DNA from: Qipengyuania gaetbuli
GTDB lineage: Bacteria > Pseudomonadota > Alphaproteobacteria > Sphingomonadales > Sphingomonadaceae
Direction: 5' to 3'
Assembly: GCF_009827315.1 (NCBI RefSeq)
Contig: NZ_WTYF01000003.1
Location: forward strand, 362,708-426,707
DNA: 64,000 nucleotides
The notes beneath the pieces are model-generated. The model was not told where the DNA came from. It was given only the letters and a program-made list of their open reading frames with translations, and made no database searches. Positions 9,029-17,671 of this stretch are shown here, piece by piece. A program made the translations under genes and the position numbers. Each line of letters begins with the position of its first letter. Positions within the stretch are counted from its first letter, which is position 1.

Positions 9029-9055
9029 CGGTCTCAGGATAGTGAAATCCTGAAT

Positions 9056-9080
9056 GTCCGCAAACGGGTCGTTAGCTGCC
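9056..9080 (-). repeat. Dispersed repeat, partial copy L2
   Basis: The minus strand carries the terminal block GCTAACGACCC-TTTGCGGAC of the repeat family. The rest of the unit is missing or too diverged to align by eye, apart from a possible CACCC trace further on. It marks the topA-side edge of the two-gene islet. Confidence 0.65.
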
Positions 9081-9182
9081 ATGCGCTCTCACCCATTCGA
9101 AACCCGCTTGACGCCTTCCGAACCCGGCCCCCATTTTCGCGCGTATACGCATACGTACACGTAAGGGACCGAATTTACCCCC

Positions 9183-11723
9183 ATGCAACTGGTCATCGTA
9201 GAATCGCCGGCCAAGGCGAAAACCATCGAGAAATACCTCGGCAAGGATTTCAAGGTCCTCGCCTCCTACGGCCATGTCCGCGACCTGCCGCCCAAGGATG
9301 GCAGCGTGCGTCCGGACGAGGATTTCGCGATGGACTGGGAACTCTACCGGGACAAGCAGAGCCGGTTCAAGGAAATCGCCGACAACGCCAAGAAGGCGGA
9401 TCGCCTGATCCTCGCCACCGACCCCGATCGCGAGGGGGAGGCGATTTCGTGGCACGTTCGCGAACTGCTGGCCAAGCGCAAGGCGCTGCCCAAGGAAGTC
9501 GACCGCGTGACTTTCAACGCCATCACCAAGCAGGCGGTGACCGATGCGATGAAGGCCCCGCGCGAGCTCGACCAGCCGCTGATCGACGCATATCTCGCCC
9601 GCCGCGCGCTGGATTATCTCTACGGTTTCACACTTTCGCCGGTCCTCTGGCGCCGCCTTCCCGGCGCGAAGAGCGCGGGCCGCGTGCAGTCGGTGGCGCT
9701 GCGCATCATCGTCGACCGCGAGATCGAGATCGAGCACTTCAAGGCCGACGAATACTGGTCAGTCATCGCCAAGCTGGAGCAGGACGGGACGCAGTTCGAC
9801 GCCCGGCTGGTCAAGGTCGACGGGCAGAAACTCGACAAGCTGACTCTCGGTAACGAAGGCAGCGCCAAGGCCGCCAAGAAGGCGGTCGAGGATGCGCGCT
9901 TCACGGTCGAGGATATCGAAACGAAGCCGCTGAAGCGCAATCCCGCGCCACCGTTCACCACCTCGACGCTGCAGCAGGAAGCCGCCCGCAAGCTGGGCTT
10001 TTCGGCCAGCCACACGATGCGCCTCGCCCAGTCGCTCTACGAGGCGGGTGCCATCACCTACATGCGTACCGACGGCGTGCAGATGGACGGCAGCGCCATC
10101 AATGCCTGCCGCAAGGCCATCGCCGATCGCTACGATGCCTATTACCTGCCCGACAAGCCGCGGTTCTATTCGACCAAGGCCAAGAATGCGCAGGAAGCCC
10201 ACGAAGCGATCCGTCCCACCGATTTCAACCGCGACCGCGCGGGCTCGGGAGACGAGGGCAAGCTTTACGACCTGATCTTCAAGCGCGCGATGGCGAGCCA
10301 GATGGCCGCCGCGCAGCTCGAACGCACCACCATCACCCTGCGTGATGGAACCGGCAAGCACGAGCTTCGCGCGACCGGCCAGGTGGTGAAGTTCCCGGGC
10401 TATTTCGCAGTCTACCAGGAAGGCTTCGACGACAAGGACGACGACGAAGACGGCCTGCTGCCGGTAGTGAACAAGGGCGATGCCCCGGCCAAGAAGGCGG
10501 TCGAGGCGAACCAGCATTTCACCCAGCCGCCGCCCCGCTATTCCGAGGCGAGCCTGGTCAAGAAGCTGGAAGAGCTCGGTATCGGGCGTCCGTCGACCTA
10601 TGCCAGCACTATCCAGACCATCCGCGACCGCAATTACGTCAGGATGGAGAAAAACCGTTTCTTTGCAGAGGAATCGGGCCGACTCCTGACAGCATTTCTG
10701 GAACGTTTCTTCCCGCAATATGTCGCGTTCGATTATACGGCCGGGCTCGAGGAAGAGCTCGATACGGTGTCCGACGGGCGCGAGGACTGGAAGCAGCTGC
10801 TCGAGGCCTTCTGGCGCGATTTCAAGCCCAAGACCGAAGAGGTCATGGACAAGAAGCCGTCTGAAGTGACCGAGGTGCTCGACGACTTCCTCGCCGACTA
10901 CCTTTTCCCCGAACGCGCCGACGGCAAGGACCCGCGCCATTGCCCGCTCTGTGAAACCGAGGGGCGCGATGGCGGCAGGCTAGCCCTGCGCGGTGGTCGT
11001 TATGGCGCTTTCGTCGCCTGTGCCAACTATCCCGAGTGCAAGTTCACCCGCCAGTTCGCCAAGCCCGGTAGCGAGGGTGAAGACGGCGGCCAGGACGCGG
11101 TGCTGGGCGAAGATCCGGAAACCGGCCTTCCGGTCGAACGCAAGACCGGCCGCTTCGGGCCGTACGTCCAGCTTGGCGAGGGCAAGGACGCCAAGCGGGC
11201 GAGCATTCCCAAGGACCTCGACGATTTCGATCTGGAGTGGGCACTCAAGCTGCTCGCCCTGCCGCGCATCGTCGGTGCGCATCCGGAAACCGGCAAGGAA
11301 ATCGAAGCGAATATAGGGCGTTACGGGCCATATCTTCGTCATGATGGAAAATACGGAAAGCTGACCTCGACCCGCGAAGTGTTCGAAGTCGGCATGAACC
11401 GTGCTGTGGCGATCCTGTCCGAGGCGGCTAACCGAAAAGGCGGCGCACGCGGCAAGGCGGAACCGATCAAGACGCTGGGCGCGCACCCGACCAGCGGCGG
11501 CGAGATCAAGGTCATGCCGGGCCGCTATGGCCCCTATGTCACCGACGGTACGACCAACGCGACGATCCCCAAGGACGTGAAGCCCGAGGACGTGACCGAG
11601 GAACAGGCCATCGCGCTGATCGATGCCCGCGCAGCCAAGGGACCGGCCAAGAAGAAGGGGCGCAAAAAAGCCGCCCCGAAGAAGAAGGCAGCGCCCAAGA
11701 AAAAGGCCTCGGCGAAGGACTAG
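9183..11723 (+). CDS. topA: DNA topoisomerase I
   Basis: A type IA topoisomerase of 846 aa that relaxes negative supercoils. The N-terminal TOPRIM domain has VIVESPAKAKTI with the catalytic Glu and DPDREGEA with the metal-binding acids. The active-site tyrosine is Tyr293 in ITYMRTDG, and IRPTDF and the GIGRPSTYA block follow. The C-terminal part has a four-Cys zinc ribbon (CPLC...C..YPEC), then repeated GRYGPY-type modules, and a Lys/Ala-rich tail that should bind DNA non-specifically. ATG at 9183 directly starts the TOPRIM strand. Adjacent to dprA apart from the inserted islet. Confidence 0.97.
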   Translation: MQLVIVESPAKAKTIEKYLGKDFKVLASYGHVRDLPPKDGSVRPDEDFAMDWELYRDKQSRFKEIADNAKKADRLILATDPDREGEAISWHVRELLAKRKALPKEVDRVTFNAITKQAVTDAMKAPRELDQPLIDAYLARRALDYLYGFTLSPVLWRRLPGAKSAGRVQSVALRIIVDREIEIEHFKADEYWSVIAKLEQDGTQFDARLVKVDGQKLDKLTLGNEGSAKAAKKAVEDARFTVEDIETKPLKRNPAPPFTTSTLQQEAARKLGFSASHTMRLAQSLYEAGAITYMRTDGVQMDGSAINACRKAIADRYDAYYLPDKPRFYSTKAKNAQEAHEAIRPTDFNRDRAGSGDEGKLYDLIFKRAMASQMAAAQLERTTITLRDGTGKHELRATGQVVKFPGYFAVYQEGFDDKDDDEDGLLPVVNKGDAPAKKAVEANQHFTQPPPRYSEASLVKKLEELGIGRPSTYASTIQTIRDRNYVRMEKNRFFAEESGRLLTAFLERFFPQYVAFDYTAGLEEELDTVSDGREDWKQLLEAFWRDFKPKTEEVMDKKPSEVTEVLDDFLADYLFPERADGKDPRHCPLCETEGRDGGRLALRGGRYGAFVACANYPECKFTRQFAKPGSEGEDGGQDAVLGEDPETGLPVERKTGRFGPYVQLGEGKDAKRASIPKDLDDFDLEWALKLLALPRIVGAHPETGKEIEANIGRYGPYLRHDGKYGKLTSTREVFEVGMNRAVAILSEAANRKGGARGKAEPIKTLGAHPTSGGEIKVMPGRYGPYVTDGTTNATIPKDVKPEDVTEEQAIALIDARAAKGPAKKKGRKKAAPKKKAAPKKKASAKD

Positions 11724-11748
11724 CGCCGGACTTGCTGGCGCGCTCTTC

Positions 11749-13347
11749 CTAGAGGAGCCAGGCGATCGGGAGCTTCGACAGCCCCCGGACGACGAAGCGG
11801 CTGAATGCGCTGGTACCGGGTTCGGTCGTGTGGACCTTTGGCGGATCCCTGTCGGATACGGTCCAGGTCAGCCCGCCGTCCTCGTCCGCGCTGACGCGAT
11901 AAGCGTTGGCGGGAAGGCGCTGGTCGAGCCGCGCCACCATTTCCGACGCCAGTTCCGGAGCGTCGATCACGAAGCCCATCTCGCAATTGAGCAGGGCACT
12001 GCGCGGATCGAAATTGAAGGAGCCGACGAACAGGCGCTTGCCGTCGATGGCGAAGGTCTTGGCGTGCAGGCTCTCCCCGCCGCCGCTGAAGCGTGACGTG
12101 CCCAGCGCCTTCATTTCGAGCCGAGCGTCATCGCCATGAGGCCGCGCTTCGTAGAGTTCGACCCCGGCATCGACCAGCGGCTTCCTGTTCGGGATATATC
12201 CCGCATTCACGATCGGCACGTCGGTTACGCCGATGCTGTTGGTGACGATCCGCGTCTCTACTCCCCTCCGGGCAAGGTCCGCCAGCATATCGGTGCCGCG
12301 CTCGGCAGGCACGAAGTAGCCCGAAAGCAAGTCGAACCGTGTCTGCGCATCCGCGATAATCGGCGCGAGATGCGCTGCAAGCAGGTCCTCTTCGGGAATG
12401 GGGCCTGCTGCCTTGCGCGGATCATCGGCCAGCAGCTCGATTTCCGCCCATGTAAAGCCGCCATCGCGCATCGTGCGCTCCAGGCTGGCGAAGGCATCCG
12501 TAGCAGCGGCGGCATAGGCGCTTGCCAGGTCGCTGTCCGCGTGCCGGGGATTGCGCCAGTTTTCGATCATGCGGTCCTCGACCCCGTCAAGGATCAGTTC
12601 CGCGGGGTAGGAGGCTTCGCTGGCCCAGTAACGCTGGAATTCGGCCGCGACCTGCGGGACCACCGAACCGATGGCGAAGGCGTCTAGGTCGATGAACAGC
12701 CGTTCGCTTGCCGCACCGAAATAGACGTCGCCGACATTGCGCCCGCCGACCACCGTGATCGCGTCGTCGACAGTCAGCGACTTGTTATGCATCCGGCGGT
12801 TCAGGCGGGGAAAGTCGAACAGGTAGTTGATGCCGCGCGGCTTGCGAATGGTCATCGGATTGAAAATCCGCACGTCGATCCGCGGATGCGTGACCACCGC
12901 AGCCCACATCGGGTCGAGGCCGGCGGTGGGATTGTCGTCTATCAGCAGGCGTACCCTTACACCGCGATCGGCGGCGCGGACGATCTCCGCCAGCAGCATC
13001 GAGCCCGACAGATCGTCTTCCCAGATATAGTACTGGGCATCGATGGTGCGTTCGGACTTGCGAACCATGGCGGCGCGCATGGCAAAGGCGTCGAGGCCCG
13101 TGCCGAGGAGCATGACACCCGACTTACCGGGCTGCGTCGCGGCATGTCCGGCCAAGCGTTCGGCAAGGACGCTGTCAGTGGTGGTAACGGCTGCATCGGC
13201 AGGAAACAGGTCACGCGATGGCAGCGGATTGGCGAGTTTCAGGACCAGCCCGAGCACCGCCAGGGCAGTGATTATCGAGACGAGGACTATCGCGATACTG
13301 GCCAGCCTGGACCTGCCTTTCCCCGGTTCGCGGCTTTCCTTGCCCAT
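11749..13347 (-). CDS. Phospholipase D family protein, cardiolipin synthase C-like
   Basis: A 532-aa membrane-anchored enzyme with two HKD motifs: MHNKSLTVDDAITVVGGRN near residue 200 and LHAKTFAIDGKRLFVGSFN near residue 430. The N-terminus has a basic patch, then one membrane segment (about residues 17-40). The spacing and the second motif's NFDPRS match the YmdC/ClsC branch of bacterial cardiolipin synthases, which joins phosphatidylglycerol and phosphatidylethanolamine. Other phospholipase D activities are possible. It is convergent with topA and lies 18 bp downstream of the DUF4010 gene. Confidence 0.85.
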   Translation of the reverse strand: MGKESREPGKGRSRLASIAIVLVSIITALAVLGLVLKLANPLPSRDLFPADAAVTTTDSVLAERLAGHAATQPGKSGVMLLGTGLDAFAMRAAMVRKSERTIDAQYYIWEDDLSGSMLLAEIVRAADRGVRVRLLIDDNPTAGLDPMWAAVVTHPRIDVRIFNPMTIRKPRGINYLFDFPRLNRRMHNKSLTVDDAITVVGGRNVGDVYFGAASERLFIDLDAFAIGSVVPQVAAEFQRYWASEASYPAELILDGVEDRMIENWRNPRHADSDLASAYAAAATDAFASLERTMRDGGFTWAEIELLADDPRKAAGPIPEEDLLAAHLAPIIADAQTRFDLLSGYFVPAERGTDMLADLARRGVETRIVTNSIGVTDVPIVNAGYIPNRKPLVDAGVELYEARPHGDDARLEMKALGTSRFSGGGESLHAKTFAIDGKRLFVGSFNFDPRSALLNCEMGFVIDAPELASEMVARLDQRLPANAYRVSADEDGGLTWTVSDRDPPKVHTTEPGTSAFSRFVVRGLSKLPIAWLL

Positions 13348-13365
13348 GACCCGGTCAACCCGACC

Positions 13366-14619
13366 CTAAAGTCCCAGATAGCCGACTGTCAGGCTGACCG
13401 CCAAGGCTACCATGCTTGCACCCAGCGCAATGGCGGCAGGGCGAGCCTCACGCTTGCCGTAGACGAGCGTGACACCGAGCTTCACTGCCATGTTGGCAAG
13501 GATGGTGCCCGCGATGGCCAGCGCTGCCAGCTCCGGTGCGATCGTGCCCGGCTCCAGCCCTCCGGCAGTGACGATTGCCGCGTCGACATCCATGCTGCCC
13601 ATGAGCAGCAGCAGGATGGCGATTCCCTGTTCGCCGAACTCGCTTTGCGCCCAGCGCGCTGCCACGGCCGCTACGGCGACAAAGGTGACGAAGGTCAGCG
13701 CAGGCAGCAGCGCGATCGGGTTGCCGGGCGGGGCGGGGCCGGTGCTGCTGGGTGCCTTGCGGTAGAGCAAGTAGGCGACCCCGAAACCGACGATCAGAGC
13801 GGGTGCGACAACCAGAACGAAATGGGGCAGCAGGCTGGTTGCCAGCAGCGCCACAAGCACAATGACGCGCAAGTACATGACCGCGCTCGCCAGTGCGATG
13901 CCCGCGTTCTCTGCCCCACCACCAGAACCTGCGCCGATTTTCTGGGCGAAGGAATGGGTCACGGCGGTCGAGCTATAAGCCCCGCCGATGATCGCGGTCG
14001 CGATGGTGCCCTTGCGCGCACCGAACAGCCGGTTGGCGACGTAGCCTGCAAAGGAAAAACCGGTGACGATGATGACCACCAGCCAAAGGGTCTGAGGCTC
14101 CCAGGCATCATAGGGACCGAAGCGGCCCTCGGGCAGGAAGGGGAAGACGGCGAGCGCGATGACCGCATAGCGGGCGAAAGCCTTGATATCGGCTGCATCG
14201 AGCGCGCCGACCCAGCGATGGACCTCGGTTCTCAGCGCGAGCACTGCCGTCAAGACCGCGCCTCCTGCCACAGCCAGCGCCGGCTCGCCGGTTCCGGCGA
14301 GAAAGCCGAGACCGAGCGTGACCATCGCAGCCACTGCCGAGGTCGCGTCTGGCTTTCCGTCCGCAAGGCTGGAGCGGGAGTAACCGATGGCGACGATGGC
14401 TGCCGCGCCCGCCAGAACGACACCTCCGCCGACGGGCTGCCCGGATGCCGCGACCAGGCCGGCGAGACCTGCGGCCAGGGCAAGCAGGGTGAAAGTGCGG
14501 ATCCCGGCAACGCGCTGACCATCTTCGGCCTCGCGCAGCTTCCAGCCGCGCTCGATTCCGACGAGCAGGCCGACGGCCAGCGCCGCGCCCAGTGCAAGGG
14601 CTTCATTCCCCCAGCTCAA
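13366..14619 (-). CDS. MgtC/DUF4010 family membrane protein
   Basis: A 417-aa polytopic inner-membrane protein. The N-terminal third resembles MgtC (LAVGLLVGIERGWKLRE, GIRTFTLLAL), and the rest is the DUF4010 domain with YSSTAVTHSFAQK and MGSMDVDAAIVTAGGL. About a dozen hydrophobic segments can be counted. Its transport role is unknown; MgtC relatives affect magnesium and phosphate homeostasis, but that is family inference. Probably co-transcribed with the downstream phospholipase D gene. Confidence 0.8.
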   Translation of the reverse strand: MSWGNEALALGAALAVGLLVGIERGWKLREAEDGQRVAGIRTFTLLALAAGLAGLVAASGQPVGGGVVLAGAAAIVAIGYSRSSLADGKPDATSAVAAMVTLGLGFLAGTGEPALAVAGGAVLTAVLALRTEVHRWVGALDAADIKAFARYAVIALAVFPFLPEGRFGPYDAWEPQTLWLVVIIVTGFSFAGYVANRLFGARKGTIATAIIGGAYSSTAVTHSFAQKIGAGSGGGAENAGIALASAVMYLRVIVLVALLATSLLPHFVLVVAPALIVGFGVAYLLYRKAPSSTGPAPPGNPIALLPALTFVTFVAVAAVAARWAQSEFGEQGIAILLLLMGSMDVDAAIVTAGGLEPGTIAPELAALAIAGTILANMAVKLGVTLVYGKREARPAAIALGASMVALAVSLTVGYLGL

Positions 14620-14701
14620 GCCTGTCCCATCCCCTCGACCAGCGGCAAAAGTGCCACGGACAGGAATGTCAGTGCCTGAGCCTCAGCGCAAGCAGCGTGG
14701 C

Positions 14702-15070
14702 TTAGGCGCCGGCATCCTGCTTGCCGGACATGACTGCCAGAATGATCCAGTTCAGCGGGACGAGGAACAGGTACACGATGACCAGCAGCAGCGCCGGTCA
14801 GCCGATGTCGCGCGCTCTCTTGCCGATCAGGTTGAGCTGACCGATCGCCACGACGATACCGGCGGCAAAGAAGGCCAGCAGGGTACCGAGGGCAAGTGGC
14901 TGGACACCGGGCGTCTCAGCCGTACCGCCAAGCCGCTCGAACACGCCGATGCCGCCGCCAATCGTCATGGCGAAGACGATCAGAATCAGGCCGAGGCCAA
15001 GTGTAAGCAGAAAAAACTTCCCGCGGCCGACCTTTCCGGTCGTGAATTCCCCGAACATGTCCTGAAACAT
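14702..15070 (-). pseudogene. DUF805 membrane protein interrupted by an in-frame TGA
   Basis: The ATG at 15070 (GGAGG upstream) opens a DUF805-like protein: MFQDMFGEFTTGKVGRGKFF, two membrane segments, then RARDIG followed by TGA at 14800-14798. Past the TGA the same frame continues as PALLLVIVYLFLVPLNWI and closes with MSGKQDAGA and TAA at 14704-14702, restoring a normal third membrane segment and a total of 122 residues. A TGG-to-TGA change (DIGW) explains this simply. It may be a recent nonsense mutation, a sequencing error, or a shortened 90-aa protein still made. Confidence 0.65.
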
Positions 15071-15148
15071 CTGAGCGGTCCTCCCCTAATCGGCCCACCA
15101 TGGGGCGAAGAGGAGATACCACGTTCGCGTGAATGCAAGGAGAAGGCG

Positions 15149-16054
15149 TCAGCGCACCCAGTCGAGGCCCATTTCCTCGAACATTTCCTTGTCCTCCGTC
15201 CAGCGTTCGTCGGCCTTCACGTGGAGGAAGAGGTGGACCTTCTGGCCCAGCAATTCGGACAATTCCTTGCGGGCTGCCTCGCCGATAGCCTTGATCCGGC
15301 TGCCACCCTTGCCGAGGACGATCGCGCGCTGGTTGTCGCGCATCACCACGATCTGCTGGTGGATTTCGACGCTGCCATCGGGACGCTGGATGTATTTTTC
15401 CGGGCGAACCGCGCTGTCGTAGGGCAATTCCTCGTGCAGCTGCTTGTACAGCTGTTCGCGCGTGATCTCGGTTGCCAGCAGGCGTTCCGATGCATCGGAG
15501 ACTTGGTCTTCGGGATACATCCACGGACCTTCCGGCATCAGCGCCGCAAGCGCTTCCTTCATTTCGGGCACGCCATCACCGGTCAGGGCGGAAACGAAAA
15601 ACACGTCCGCAAACTCGACCTTTGCGCTCAATTCCTGCGCCAGAGCGAGCAGCGGTTCCTTCTTCGCCCGGTCGACCTTGTTGAGCACCAGTATCTTGCG
15701 TTCGGGCCGTGCAGCGATCTGTTCGATCAGCGGTTCGAGTTCGTGTCGCCGCTGCTTGATCGGATCGACGAGCAGAAGCACGGCATCGGCCGCCTCGGCG
15801 CCTTCCCAGGCCGCGCTGACCATGGCGCGGTCGAGCCGGCGCTTGGGCGCGAAGATGCCGGGCGTGTCGACCAGGATCATCTGCGTATCGCCCTGCAGCG
15901 CGATACCCATCATGCGTGCGCGGGTGGTCTGCGCCTTGGCGGAGGTGATCGCGACCTTCTGCCCGACAAGCTGGTTCACCAGCGTCGACTTGCCGGCATT
16001 GGGCGCGCCCAGCACGGCGACGACGCCGCAACGGGTGGTGGGGGTATCGCTCAC
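15149..16054 (-). CDS. era: GTPase Era
   Basis: A ribosome-assembly GTPase that binds the 3' end of 16S rRNA. The 301-aa product starts at GTG 16054, overlapping the rnc stop (GTGA). G-domain motifs are G1 GAPNAGKST, G2-region TTRARMMG, G3 DTPG and G4 NKVD, followed by a SAL-type G5 in VSALTGDG. The C-terminal KH domain has VMRDNQRAIVLGKGGSRIK and ends LGLDWVR. It is the last gene of the classical lepB-rnc-era operon, so signal peptidase, RNase III and Era are made together. Confidence 0.97.
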   Translation of the reverse strand: MSDTPTTRCGVVAVLGAPNAGKSTLVNQLVGQKVAITSAKAQTTRARMMGIALQGDTQMILVDTPGIFAPKRRLDRAMVSAAWEGAEAADAVLLLVDPIKQRRHELEPLIEQIAARPERKILVLNKVDRAKKEPLLALAQELSAKVEFADVFFVSALTGDGVPEMKEALAALMPEGPWMYPEDQVSDASERLLATEITREQLYKQLHEELPYDSAVRPEKYIQRPDGSVEIHQQIVVMRDNQRAIVLGKGGSRIKAIGEAARKELSELLGQKVHLFLHVKADERWTEDKEMFEEMGLDWVR

Positions 16055-16722
16055 GCGTATTTCTCCATGAATGCTGCGGCGGCGGCTTTCTCGGCCTCGC
16101 CCTTGCTGCCGGCAGTGGCTTCCGCCTCGCCGACCTTGTGTACCTTGACGCGCACGGTGAACTGGGCCGCGTGATCCGGACCCGAACGGTCGATGACCTC
16201 GTATTCCGGCGGCGCGCGGCGATTGCCGGCAGCCCATTCCTGCAGCGCGCTCTTGGGGTGTTTGCGTTCGCCTGCGCCGCTTTCCAGTGCAGGTCGCCAG
16301 AGCAGGTGGACGAGCTTGCGCGCCTCTTCGAAGCCGTTTTCCACGAACTGCGCGCCCAGCAGCGATTCCATCACGTCGCCAAGGATGTTGTCGCTGTCAC
16401 GCCCGCCGTCGGCGCGTGCCTGCTTGCTGATCCTGATATGCTCGGCAAGTCCGATGCCGCGCGCCACGCCGGCGCACATCTCGCGGCTGACGATGGCATT
16501 GAGGCGCTGGGCAAGCTTACCTTCCGGCGCCTCGCTGCGGTCGAACAGCCACTGGGCGATCGACAGGCCGAGCACGCGGTCACCGAGGAATTCGAGCCGT
16601 TCGTAGTCCTTCTTTTCGCCCATGCTCCCGTGGGTCAGGGCCGCGCGCCATAAGGCCTCGTCCTTCACCGTAAATCCGGTCGTCTCGAGCCAGGCGAGCG
16701 TTTCGGGAGACAGGCCGGTCAA
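16051..16722 (-). CDS. rnc: Ribonuclease III
   Basis: A double-strand-specific endonuclease that processes rRNA precursors. The 223-aa length is normal. The catalytic domain has ERLEFLGDRVLGL and, later, the metal-binding DNILGDVMESLLGA. A double-stranded-RNA-binding domain occupies roughly the last 70 residues (PKSALQEWAAG..., then GSKGEAEKAAAAAFM). The start is taken as TTG 16722, which overlaps the lepB stop (TTGA) and has GGAG seven bases upstream; an in-frame ATG at 16746 lies inside lepB. It overlaps era by four bases. Confidence 0.95.
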   Translation of the reverse strand: MTGLSPETLAWLETTGFTVKDEALWRAALTHGSMGEKKDYERLEFLGDRVLGLSIAQWLFDRSEAPEGKLAQRLNAIVSREMCAGVARGIGLAEHIRISKQARADGGRDSDNILGDVMESLLGAQFVENGFEEARKLVHLLWRPALESGAGERKHPKSALQEWAAGNRRAPPEYEVIDRSGPDHAAQFTVRVKVHKVGEAEATAGSKGEAEKAAAAAFMEKYA

Positions 16723-17618
16723 ATGCCCTCTCCGATACGGTCCCATCGTGCGGCAGTGAACCATGTCCAGGGCAGCAGCCATTCTGCGCTTCCGTCGGTC
16801 GACCAGAGCACCACGCCGGCCCGTCCGACCAGCAGTTCCTGGTCGATTACGCCCACACCCTGTCCGCTAATCGCAGGAAAGCGGCTGTCGAGCGAATTGT
16901 CGCGGTTGTCGCCCATCACAAAGACCTTGCCGGCCGGCACCACGAAGGGTGCGGTGTTGTCGGGATCGATCAGGATGGGCTGGCCGTCGGCACCGACCAT
17001 GAGATTGCCGTCAGCATCGCGTAGCGGCCGGGCGCCGACATTCCCGAAATCGAGCGTCATGTAGCTCTTGCCCGAAGGCAGCGTCTCGCGGAACTGGCGA
17101 TAGCGGCAGAGGTTGTCGATCACCGTCCCGCCGTCCGACCGGCAGGCGGTGTTCGCGCTCATCGGGATGTCGGCATATCGTGCTTCCTCGCGCTTCACGG
17201 GCTCGCCATTGAGGATGAGCTGTCCGTCCTGCACCGCGATCGTGTCGCCCGGCAGCCCGATCGCGCGCTTGACGTAATCGGTGCGGTCGACCGGGTGCTT
17301 GAAGATCACCACGTCGCCCCGTTCGGGCAGGCTGGCGAGGATCCGCTCGCTCGGCCCGGGCAGGCCAAGGGGCAGCGAATTCTCGTTGTAGCCGTAAGGC
17401 CACTTCGCCGCGATCAGGTAATCGCCCGTGCGCAGGCCCGGCATCATGCTCTCGGAAGGGATGGTGAAAAAGCTGGCGACGAAGGTGCGGAAAATCAGCA
17501 CTACCAGCACCAGCTTGAGGCAGAATACCAGGAAGCTGCCCCAGCTTTCCTCTTCTTCTTCCGGCTTGGCCGTATTCGTATCCGTAGCGTTTTCGCGGAT
17601 TGCGGGGTTCTCATTCAT
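16719..17618 (-). CDS. lepB: Signal peptidase I
   Basis: It cleaves signal peptides from exported proteins at the outer face of the inner membrane. The 299-aa protein has an acidic N-terminus (PEEEEESW), one membrane segment, then the catalytic serine in IPSESMMPGL, the catalytic lysine in DYVKRAIGLPGD, and GDNRDNSLDSR. The ATG at 17618 gives a compact N-terminus. It is the first gene of lepB-rnc-era and is divergent from pgi across about 50 bp, so the two promoters must be very close together. Confidence 0.96.
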   Translation of the reverse strand: MNENPAIRENATDTNTAKPEEEEESWGSFLVFCLKLVLVVLIFRTFVASFFTIPSESMMPGLRTGDYLIAAKWPYGYNENSLPLGLPGPSERILASLPERGDVVIFKHPVDRTDYVKRAIGLPGDTIAVQDGQLILNGEPVKREEARYADIPMSANTACRSDGGTVIDNLCRYRQFRETLPSGKSYMTLDFGNVGARPLRDADGNLMVGADGQPILIDPDNTAPFVVPAGKVFVMGDNRDNSLDSRFPAISGQGVGVIDQELLVGRAGVVLWSTDGSAEWLLPWTWFTAARWDRIGEGI

Positions 17619-17671
17619 CGCCGCATTCCCTAGTCGCTGACGCCTGACCACGAAAGGACTTTCGCCCAGCC

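Noticed and set aside
12787..14679. 630-codon plus-strand open frame
   Set aside because: It runs antisense across the phospholipase D and DUF4010 genes, with no recognisable domain and extreme Asp/Arg/Gly content.
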